Source: Candidatus Gastranaerophilales bacterium
GTDB lineage: Bacteria; Cyanobacteriota; Vampirovibrionia; Gastranaerophilales; Gastranaerophilaceae
Direction of reading: 5' to 3'
Assembly: GCA_944326685.1 (NCBI GenBank)
Contig: CALVEV010000014.1
Span: 1 to 64,000 of the forward strand
Length of the DNA stretch: 64,000 bases
Part shown: positions 57,496-64,000 of the stretch, piece by piece
Position numbering within the stretch: the first letter of the stretch is position 1
Layout of the letters: each line of letters starts with the position of its first letter
Made by a program: the position numbers and the translations under genes
The notes under the pieces: model-generated
The model's input: the letters and a program-made list of their open reading frames with translations, nothing else
Databases searched by the model: none
What the model was told of the DNA's origin: nothing

Positions 57496-58836
57496 ATGAT
57501 AAAATTTTTTCATCAATTATCCAATATAAATATAAATAATAATATTTCTACTAATACTTGTAGAAATACATATAATTCTTCTCCTATAAATAATTCATAT
57601 ATCCAGGATAGTTTCTCTAAACAAATCAATAGTAATATAAACTTTCAAGGAGTGGATAAAAAAAATGATACATCTAATGGGCGTTTTCTAAAATGTATGA
57701 AGAATATAACAGATCCATATAGTGGAATAAAATTAATAACATTTAAAGAAATGGAGCAAATTTCACATGATTTATCACAGATAGATAACTCTCAAAATAA
57801 AATTAGATATTTAAAAAAATATGAAAAATCAATGCTACCAGTAGAGCACGAAGTTTTTAATTATTTTGAATATAAAACACGAAAAGATTATTTTACTAGT
57901 TTTTCAAAACTTTTAAAACAACAAAAAACAAATGCAATAAAAAAATTACAATTAGAGCAATCTGAAGTATTTGATAAAATTGAAGAAGCTACAAAAGATG
58001 TTTCGCCTAAAAATAGAAAACTTATACTGGGAGAAGTACAAGATGCACGTGAACGAATTTTTATTAATGAAAATGATAAACATTCTTTCAAAAGAAAAGT
58101 ATTTATTGATAACTTAATAAAACTTCAATGTGAAGAAATTTTAGATACTACAGAAAAAGACATATTAAAAAACAGAAAGTTTTATGGATTGTCTGATTTA
58201 GCAGAAGCAAGAGAAAGATTTGAAACAGAACAATTAAACCATGCAAAAGATGGAAAAACTCCAGTTGACTTGATAATTGATTTAAAACATAAGTATATTC
58301 CTGATTATAATGATGAATATAAAAAAATTATTCAAATCGCAAGGGAATTGCCGTCCTCAAATACTAGTGTGAGTGCATTTGTAATAAAATATGCAGATCG
58401 TTCTGATAATGAAATAGCTGAAAGATTAGTAAATCAATCTGTTGCATCAGTTGAACACATAGAAGCTGATTCTCTTGGAGGAGATAATGAAGCTGATAAT
58501 TTTATGCTAGTAAGTCGAGCTAGAAATACAGAAAGAGGAAATCTTCCAATCAAAGCATTCATAAAAATGCATCCAGAAATCCCTAATTATACCCAAAAAT
58601 ATGTAGATGATATAATTAAAAATATATTATATAAAGGACGACTAAAAGGGTATGAATGGTATCCTTATGTATTAAAAGATACGCTTCATAAAAATGGTAT
58701 AGAGGTTGATATCTCAAAATATAAAATACCACCAGAAGAAGCATTTAAAACTTTGCCACCAAGATTAAGAAATAGGTATCCAAATTATAGACAATTTATT
58801 CCTGACAGAACAGAACCGTTAAATATAAAAGTATAA
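57496..58836 (+). CDS. HNH-like nuclease protein with N-terminal INFQG motif
   Basis: 446 residues. Residues 1-60 are Asn/Ser-rich with SNINFQGVDKK, the tag seen on other proteins. ITDPYSGIKLI (71-81) resembles the first half of an HNH nuclease; the second half, VEHIEADSLGGDNEADNF and RARNTERGN, lies at 319-349 with His321, Asn335 and Asn344 as candidate catalytic and metal residues. A ~240-residue helical segment separates them. Substrate unknown; no signal peptide. Ends at a hairpin shared with the minus-strand cluster. Confidence 0.6.
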   Translation: MIKFFHQLSNININNNISTNTCRNTYNSSPINNSYIQDSFSKQINSNINFQGVDKKNDTSNGRFLKCMKNITDPYSGIKLITFKEMEQISHDLSQIDNSQNKIRYLKKYEKSMLPVEHEVFNYFEYKTRKDYFTSFSKLLKQQKTNAIKKLQLEQSEVFDKIEEATKDVSPKNRKLILGEVQDARERIFINENDKHSFKRKVFIDNLIKLQCEEILDTTEKDILKNRKFYGLSDLAEARERFETEQLNHAKDGKTPVDLIIDLKHKYIPDYNDEYKKIIQIARELPSSNTSVSAFVIKYADRSDNEIAERLVNQSVASVEHIEADSLGGDNEADNFMLVSRARNTERGNLPIKAFIKMHPEIPNYTQKYVDDIIKNILYKGRLKGYEWYPYVLKDTLHKNGIEVDISKYKIPPEEAFKTLPPRLRNRYPNYRQFIPDRTEPLNIKV

Positions 58837-58838
58837 AA

Positions 58839-58873
58839 AAGAAGTTATGGATTACTCCATAACTTCTTCTTTT
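58839..58873. terminator. Bidirectional terminator, overlapping the end of the YtxH gene
   Basis: AAGAAGTTATGGA / TCCATAACTTCTT, 13-bp stem and 4-nt loop, then CTTTTTG. Its arm includes the last codons of the minus-strand gene. Confidence 0.8.
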
Positions 58874-59121
58874 TGTTTATTAATTAAATCCTGAATTTTG
58901 GAAATAATTTCATCTCCTTTTTTCTGCATATCAGAAACAATTGTATCAGCTTTTTCTTGTATATCTTTTACTGTTTCATCAGTTTTATCAGCAACATCTC
59001 TTGCCATAGAACCTAACATTTCTCTTGTTTCTTCTCCAGATTGAGGAGCTAAAAGGATTCCTGTAATTGCGCCTAAACCAGCACCAACAGCAAAACCTGC
59101 TAAAAATCTTGATATTGACAT
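58852..59121 (-). CDS. YtxH-like membrane protein
   Basis: 89 residues: FLAGFAVGAGLGAITGILLAPQSGEETREML is the YtxH signature (a Gly-rich membrane helix followed by APxSG), then a helical Glu/Lys tail (DIQEKADTIVSDMQKK). YtxH proteins are linked to general stress; exact role unknown. Last gene of the four-gene membrane cluster. Confidence 0.8.
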   Translation of the reverse strand: MSISRFLAGFAVGAGLGAITGILLAPQSGEETREMLGSMARDVADKTDETVKDIQEKADTIVSDMQKKGDEIISKIQDLINKQKEEVME

Positions 59122-59198
59122 AATTTATATCTCCTTTACAAATTTATTATAGTACATTAAATAAAAAATACATTATCATATAGGTTAGTATGATATAA

Positions 59199-59561
59199 CT
59201 ATTTTTTCTTAAAAGATTTAATCATGCTCCAAACACCTTTTGCAATAATTCCAGATATTGCTGATGTTTTGGAAATTAATGCAATAGCAATTTTTGAAGC
59301 TTTTTCTGATAAATTATTGAATTTTGTTAATCCTGAATCAGCCTTTTTAACATACTTATTAATTATATTAACAGATTCAGTAATATCAGCGAAAATTGGC
59401 TCTGCTGAATTTTTAACTATATCAGCAGTTTGATTCATTTTTGTTAGTAAACTTGATAAATCAAATAAAACTTTTACTAAAAATAAGCCTACAATTATTA
59501 AGAAACCAGCACTAGTCCAAGCTAGAAAAGTAAGCCCATGATACATATTAGTTGTATCCAT
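59199..59561 (-). CDS. DUF948-like membrane protein
   Basis: 120 residues, one N-terminal membrane segment (FLAWTSAGFLIIVGLFLVKVLF) then an amphipathic helical part (SLLTKMNQTADIVKN), like DUF948. It lies between two YtxH-type genes, as often seen in Firmicutes and relatives. Function unknown; probably envelope stress. Confidence 0.7.
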   Translation of the reverse strand: MDTTNMYHGLTFLAWTSAGFLIIVGLFLVKVLFDLSSLLTKMNQTADIVKNSAEPIFADITESVNIINKYVKKADSGLTKFNNLSEKASKIAIALISKTSAISGIIAKGVWSMIKSFKKK

Positions 59562-59574
59562 AAATTATTTCTCC

Positions 59575-59886
59575 TTAGTTAAAATCGTAATCAGTGTCTT
59601 CTAATTCTTTTGCTTTTCGCATTTTTTTTGATTTTAACATATTATTAAATTTTTTATATTGGCGTTCTAGCTTATAACAGAATAAGTCAATTGACTCAAA
59701 TGCTTTTTTCTTTGCATTATTAACTTCAGGAGAATGCTTTTCAGCCAAATCACATACTGTATTTTTAATTTTATTTCTAGCCTTATCTCCAGCTTGAGGT
59801 GCATATAACACACCAGCAATAATGCCGCCAATAACTCCGGCTATCAAGCCTAGACCAAAACCTATTGATGTTCTATTTTCACTCAT
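59575..59886 (-). CDS. Second YtxH-like membrane protein
   Basis: 103 residues: GFGLGLIAGVIGGIIAGVLYAPQAGDKARNKI, the YtxH-type helix and APxxG, then a basic helical tail (KLERQYKKFNNMLKSKKMRK). 13 nt before the DUF948 gene. Confidence 0.75.
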   Translation of the reverse strand: MSENRTSIGFGLGLIAGVIGGIIAGVLYAPQAGDKARNKIKNTVCDLAEKHSPEVNNAKKKAFESIDLFCYKLERQYKKFNNMLKSKKMRKAKELEDTDYDFN

Positions 59887-59904
59887 ATTTCACCTCTCAG
59901 TAAA

Positions 59905-60270
59905 TTATACCATATTTTTCTTTATTGACAACTCTTTTAGAAGTATTTTAGCAACCTTGTATCCAAGAATAAACTTTTTACCTTTAGGTTTTAGTGTAAT
60001 TAATAAACCCCATTCAATAAAGGAAATTATTCTTTTTATAAAAAGTTTTTGTTTATATTTTTTTAGTTGTTTATGTTTTTTATCAAGAATAAATTTAATA
60101 TCAGAAAAAATATTTTCTATTTTACTATTTCTTGTTTGTAACCAATTATTATAATCCTCAATTTTATCAGTTAATATCAAAATATTAATGTCTATATTTA
60201 GTAAGAAAGACACTATTACACATAATAAAATTAATTGAACTATAAATATTAATGCTACTAAAAAAAACAT
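59905..60270 (-). CDS. Membrane protein of unknown function
   Basis: 121 residues, one long N-terminal membrane helix (LVALIFIVQLILLCVIVSFLL), then a Lys-rich coiled region (ILDKKHKQLKKYKQKLF). First gene of the membrane cluster, 18 nt before the second YtxH gene. Upstream gap (60271-60352) holds the divergent promoters. No family recognised. Confidence 0.6.
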   Translation of the reverse strand: MFFLVALIFIVQLILLCVIVSFLLNIDINILILTDKIEDYNNWLQTRNSKIENIFSDIKFILDKKHKQLKKYKQKLFIKRIISFIEWGLLITLKPKGKKFILGYKVAKILLKELSIKKNMV

Positions 60271-60352
60271 GTTTATTAATTACTTTTTTGTACTATTATA
60301 TGATTATATATGTAGATTATAAATATTGCAAATCCGCTTGGAGTACTATTTT

Positions 60353-61675
60353 ATGAAAAGAATTAAATTCTATTTATTATTAATACTAGCAAGATTTTTA
60401 TCTCTTATTATAAAAATACATGGTAAATCATCAGGAACATCATTAATTGGTATGATTACCTTAAAAATTGAACCAAATTTTTTAAAAGAGGCTTCTAAAT
60501 ATACAAAACAATGTGTAACAGTTACTGGTACAAATGGTAAAACGACAACATCAGGGATTTTGTCACATATTTTAAAATCAGGCAAGTATTCAGTATTGAA
60601 TAATGCAAAAGGTGCAAATATGTTGTCAGGTATTGCGAATACATATGTTTTAGGAATTTCTCCGTTAAAAAAATATGATTATGCCGTTTTAGAATCAGAT
60701 GAAGCTTATCTATCAAAGTTATATGATAGTGTTCAATCTAATTATTTGGTTGTAACAAACTTATTTAGAGATCAACTTGATCGATATGGAGAATTAAGTA
60801 CAACAGCAAAAAAAATACAAAATGCTATAGATAAGAATAGAGATTTACAGTTAATATTAAATGCTGATGATCCATTGGTTGTTAATTTTCGTTCTTTAGG
60901 GGATAAAAAACCTATATTTTACGGATTTAATAAAGTAGAATATCATAATAAAAATATAGAATCAAATGCTCCAATGGAAATATTGAGTTGTCCTTGGTGT
61001 GGTGGGGAATTAAAATATGAATCTAGATTTTATGCACAACAAGGCCATTATTACTGCTCTTGTGGGTATAGAAGACCTCACTGTAAATATTCTGCAGATG
61101 TAGTGATATATAACGATTATTCAATAATAAAAATGAGCCATAATAATGTTGAATATACATTTAAAATTCAGTTATTAGGTTTATATAATGCATATAATGC
61201 ATTAGCCGCAATAGCAACAGCATTTGAGCTAGGGGTTACGGATATTCAAAAAGCAATTGATACATATCAATCTGCTTTTGGTAGAAGTGAAATTAGAGAG
61301 ATAAATGGTCGAAAAGCAATAATTCAACTAATTAAAAACCCAACAGGGGCAAGTGAAGTATTAAAAACAGTAGATTTTAACTCGAATATATTAATTATAA
61401 TAAATGATAATTATGCTGATGGTCGTGATGTATCTTGGTTGTGGGATACTAATTTTGAAATTTTACAAGGGGCAAATAAGACTATAATAACATCCGGGAC
61501 AAGGGCTTATGATATGGCAGTAAGACTTAAATATGCCGGAATCGATAATGTTAAAGTAATTCAAAATATTGATGAAGCACTACGTTTTGTAAGTGGTAAT
61601 GGGGCAGATAGAAGTAATATAACTATCTTACCAACATATACAGCATTGCTTCATATAAATAAAAAAGGAGATTAG
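60353..61675 (+). CDS. murT: Lipid II isoglutaminyl synthase subunit MurT-like
   Basis: Mur ligase-fold protein with DUF1727 end. MurT with GatD amidates the D-glutamate of lipid II. About 440 residues from ATG 60353 (TTGGAG upstream): N-terminal hydrophobic helix (FYLLLILARFLSLIIK), ATP loop VTGTNGKTTTSG, Cys pairs CPWCGG and YCSCGY as a zinc ribbon typical of MurT, then ligase C-terminal domain. The gatD partner is not beside it; pdxJ follows. MurT is common in Gram-positive bacteria, so its presence here is notable. Confidence 0.85.
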   Translation: MKRIKFYLLLILARFLSLIIKIHGKSSGTSLIGMITLKIEPNFLKEASKYTKQCVTVTGTNGKTTTSGILSHILKSGKYSVLNNAKGANMLSGIANTYVLGISPLKKYDYAVLESDEAYLSKLYDSVQSNYLVVTNLFRDQLDRYGELSTTAKKIQNAIDKNRDLQLILNADDPLVVNFRSLGDKKPIFYGFNKVEYHNKNIESNAPMEILSCPWCGGELKYESRFYAQQGHYYCSCGYRRPHCKYSADVVIYNDYSIIKMSHNNVEYTFKIQLLGLYNAYNALAAIATAFELGVTDIQKAIDTYQSAFGRSEIREINGRKAIIQLIKNPTGASEVLKTVDFNSNILIIINDNYADGRDVSWLWDTNFEILQGANKTIITSGTRAYDMAVRLKYAGIDNVKVIQNIDEALRFVSGNGADRSNITILPTYTALLHINKKGD

Positions 61676-61676
61676 G

Positions 61677-62390
61677 ATGCTATTAGGAGTAAATATTGAT
61701 CATGTTGCTACATTAAGAAATGCACGAGGGGGAATAGATCCTGATGTTCTTACAGCTGCAAGAATTTGTAAAGATGTAGGTGCTGAATCTATTACAACTC
61801 ATTTACGTGAAGATAGAAGGCATATAAAAGATGCAGATGTAAGAGCCATTAGATTATTGCCAAAAACACGATTAAATCTTGAAATGGCAATGACTGATGA
61901 AATGCAACAAATCGCATTAGATGTAAAACCAGATGCTGTATGTATTGTTCCTGAAAAAAGACAAGAATTAACAACTGAAGGAGGTCTTGATGTTGCAGGG
62001 CAATTAGATAGAGCTATTGCATTTGTAAAACCTTTAGTTGAATCTGGAATTGAAGTAAGTATGTTTATTGATCCCGATATATCTCAAGTTTCTGCTGCGT
62101 ATAAAACAGGTGCGCAATTTATTGAATTACATACTGGACAATATTCAGAATATTTTGGGACTGAAAAAGAAGAAGAAGTTTTCCAATCCTTAAAAGGTGC
62201 TGCAATATTTGCTCAATCTTTAGGGTTAAAGGTTAATGCAGGGCACGGTTTAAACTACGAAAATGTAAAAAGAATGCATGAAATACCTGATTTAGTAGAA
62301 TTAAATATAGGTCACAGTATAATTGCTAGAGCTGTATTTGTTGGTTTAGCACAAGCTGTTAAAGAAATGAAAGAATTAGTAGAGGAATAA
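61677..62390 (+). CDS. pdxJ: Pyridoxine 5'-phosphate synthase PdxJ
   Basis: Condenses 1-deoxyxylulose 5-phosphate with amino-acetone phosphate in B6 synthesis. 237 residues: GVNIDHVATLRNARGG, HLREDRRHI, GHGLNYENV and ELNIGHSIIARA. AAGGAG precedes ATG, one base after the murT stop, so co-transcribed. Confidence 0.97.
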   Translation: MLLGVNIDHVATLRNARGGIDPDVLTAARICKDVGAESITTHLREDRRHIKDADVRAIRLLPKTRLNLEMAMTDEMQQIALDVKPDAVCIVPEKRQELTTEGGLDVAGQLDRAIAFVKPLVESGIEVSMFIDPDISQVSAAYKTGAQFIELHTGQYSEYFGTEKEEEVFQSLKGAAIFAQSLGLKVNAGHGLNYENVKRMHEIPDLVELNIGHSIIARAVFVGLAQAVKEMKELVEE

Positions 62391-62392
62391 TA

Positions 62393-62710
62393 ATGAATAA
62401 ATCAAAAGAAGAAGTTGTAAAAGAAATGCAACTTGTTGTTGAACAAATGAAAAGAGATGATATAAATGATAATCCAGATTCTGAAAATGAATTCTTTCAA
62501 TGTGATGCCTGTGGAGAAGAGGCATGTTTAGCAGGTTCTATTCAGTATGGTGATTATAGGCTTTGTAATGATTGTGTTCTTTTAGCCGAAGTAGGTTTTG
62601 AACTTGGGCAAATTAAAGATATTCAAGAACTTATTGATGCTATGGAAGACAAACGTCTTGAAAGCGATTGTAATTATATAAAACAAGAAGAAAGTAGACT
62701 AAATAATTAG
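62393..62710 (+). CDS. Small zinc-ribbon protein
   Basis: 105 residues with two Cys pairs (CDACGEEAC and LCNDC) about 25 residues apart, flanked by acidic helical parts. Zinc ribbons of this kind bind proteins or nucleic acids; role unknown. Starts two bases after pdxJ, so coupled. A strong hairpin ends the operon. Confidence 0.7.
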   Translation: MNKSKEEVVKEMQLVVEQMKRDDINDNPDSENEFFQCDACGEEACLAGSIQYGDYRLCNDCVLLAEVGFELGQIKDIQELIDAMEDKRLESDCNYIKQEESRLNN

Positions 62711-62733
62711 TTAGTTAATTAAATTTTAATATT

Positions 62734-62770
62734 AAAAAAGATAATATTTAATAAAATATTATCTTTTTTA
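62734..62770. terminator. Bidirectional terminator
   Basis: AAAAAAGATAATATTT / AAATATTATCTTTTTT, 16-bp perfect stem and 4-nt loop. Serves the pdxJ operon (+) and serS (-). Confidence 0.85.
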
Positions 62771-62792
62771 GTATTATTGATTTTAATTATAG

Positions 62793-64000
62793 TTATATTT
62801 TATCAAATCCAGTATATTTTCTTAATACTTCAGGAATAATAACAGTTCCATCTGCTTGTTGGAAGTTTTCAATAATGGCCGCAAACGTTCTACCAACAGC
62901 AAGCCCTGAACCATTAATTGTATGTACGAATTGAGCTTTTTCGGTTTCTTTATCTCTATATCTAATATTAGCACGTCTAGCTTGATAATCTCCAAAGTTT
63001 GAACAACTAGAAATTTCTTTATAAGTATTATATGACGGCATCCATACTTCTAAGTCATAACATTTGTTAGCAGAAAAACCAATATCAGATGTACATAATG
63101 CAACTCTTCTGTATGGAAGACCTAATAGTTGAAGCATTCTTTCTCCTTCTTGAGTTAGTTTTTCGTGTTCTTCAACCGATGTTTGAGGTGTACATAACTT
63201 AACCATCTCAACTTTATTGAATTGATGAACTCTTATTAAACCTCTTGTATCTTTTCCTGCAGAACCAGCTTCTCTTCTAAAACAAGGTGTATATGCAGTC
63301 ATATATTTAGGTAAATCATCTTCTGATAATATTTCTCCTGAATAAATATTCGTAACAGGAACTTCTGCTGTTGGTATTAAGTATAAATCTTCATCTACAC
63401 ATTTATACATATCTTCTTTGAACTTTGGAAGCTGTCCTGTACCTGTCATTGTAGCTGCATTTGCCATAAATGGAGGTAAAATTTCTTCATAACCTTCATT
63501 TTCAGTATGTTGGTCTAAGAAGAAATTGATAATAGCTCTTTCTAATCTAGCACCTTTACCTCTGTATAACGTGAATCTTGATTGTGATATTTTTACCCCA
63601 CGCTCAAAATCAACAATTTTCTTTTCTTCACATATATCCCAATGAGCTTTATACTCAAAATCAAACTTAGTTGGTTCTCCCCATCTTGAAACCTCAACAT
63701 TATAATCTTCTGTTGGGCCAATTGGAGTTGTTTCATCTGGAATATTTGGAATATGCAATAATAAATTACGTTGAGCATTATCTAACTCAACTTGTTTCTC
63801 TTCAAGCTCTTTTATTTTATCTCCTAATGCTCTAACTTCTTCTTGTATAGCATCTGTATTTTCACCATTTTTTTTCATCATCCCGATTTTTTGAGAATCA
63901 TTTTTTCTTTTTGCTCTCAATTCATCGGCTTCTGTTTGAACTTTTCGTCGTTCTTCATCAATCTTTAAAACTTCATCTATCGATAAGTCAGGATTTCTTC
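62793..64000 (-). CDS. serS: Seryl-tRNA synthetase (5' end beyond window)
   Basis: Charges tRNA-Ser. About 400 residues are visible, from a mid-arm position ([14 protein letters not shown]) to the stop at 62793, so about 22 N-terminal residues lie past the window. The long coiled-coil arm ([15 protein letters not shown]) and the class II core with motif 2 [15 protein letters not shown] and motif 3 [14 protein letters not shown] are clear. Confidence 0.96.
   Translation of the reverse strand, partial: RNPDLSIDEVLKIDEERRKVQTEADELRAKRKNDSQKIGMMKKNGENTDAIQEEVRALGDKIKELEEKQVELDNAQRNLLLHIPNIPDETTPIGPTEDYNVEVSRWGEPTKFDFEYKAHWDICEEKKIVDFERGVKISQSRFTLYRGKGARLERAIINFFLDQHTENEGYEEILPPFMANAATMTGTGQLPKFKEDMYKCVDEDLYLIPTAEVPVTNIYSGEILSEDDLPKYMTAYTPCFRREAGSAGKDTRGLIRVHQFNKVEMVKLCTPQTSVEEHEKLTQEGERMLQLLGLPYRRVALCTSDIGFSANKCYDLEVWMPSYNTYKEISSCSNFGDYQARRANIRYRDKETEKAQFVHTINGSGLAVGRTFAAIIENFQQADGTVIIPEVLRKYTGFDKI

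Overview
The window is AT-rich bacterial DNA (roughly 30% GC by eye, bacterial code) from a fermentative, non-photosynthetic organism. The best guess is a gut member of the Gastranaerophilales (Melainabacteria/Vampirovibrionia); this is inference, with no rRNA to confirm it. Reasons: ADP-forming acetyl-CoA synthetase, L-serine dehydratase, a GGGtGRT protein beside an Fe-S scaffold, an isolated flagellar fliPQR cluster, many lineage-specific proteins with an Asn/Ser-rich N terminus and a short N/I-x-F-x-G motif, and no phage, transposon or CRISPR locus.

Layout. 0-5.4 kb: dnaK, a Ski2-like helicase, two coupled small unknowns. 5.6-14.3 kb: GT2 glycosyltransferase, rimO, an exported TPR protein overlapping dusB, a radical SAM protein, a small NFKG-tagged protein and ADP-forming acetyl-CoA synthetase. 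14.3-19.5 kb: small lineage-specific proteins, prfB with its +1 programmed frameshift, fliP-fliQ-fliR, and a cryptic subtilase. 19.5-30.3 kb: an NfnA-like flavoprotein, purA, a GH38 mannosidase, a GAF/degenerate HD-GYP protein, lpd-lipA, and a CpaE/TadZ-like ATPase. 30.3-32.6 kb: an island poor in ordinary genes, with a promoter between twin palindromes, hairpin repeats bounded by GCGAGC, a small lipoprotein gene, a copied tRNA-Tyr 3' end and three tRNA genes (Thr-TGT, Thr-GGT, Tyr-GTA). 32.6-42.2 kb, mostly minus strand: ligA, speB, purine nucleoside phosphorylase, an omega-like subunit, sdaAB-sdaAA with a glycosyltransferase and response regulator, and two crcB genes. 42.3-47.3 kb: Fe-S scaffold and GGGtGRT protein, two related membrane-anchored small proteins, a HAD protein and wecB. 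47.4-58.8 kb: a 2,483-residue coiled-coil protein, glcD, cutA, a zincin and an HNH-like protein. 58.9-64 kb: a YtxH/DUF948 membrane gene cluster, murT, pdxJ, a Zn-ribbon protein and serS, which runs off the window.

Most of the window is housekeeping (translation fidelity, purines, lipoate, pyridoxine, peptidoglycan, serine and acetate metabolism). The unusual material is in the lineage-specific small proteins and their regulation: several genes look leaderless (a -10 hexamer exactly 6 nt before ATG, no Shine-Dalgarno), one small gene sits behind a promoter flanked by two near-identical 19-bp palindromes, and one ribosome-binding site is repeated upstream in inverted orientation. Three small ORFs (49-56 codons) with good Shine-Dalgarno sequences are added here.
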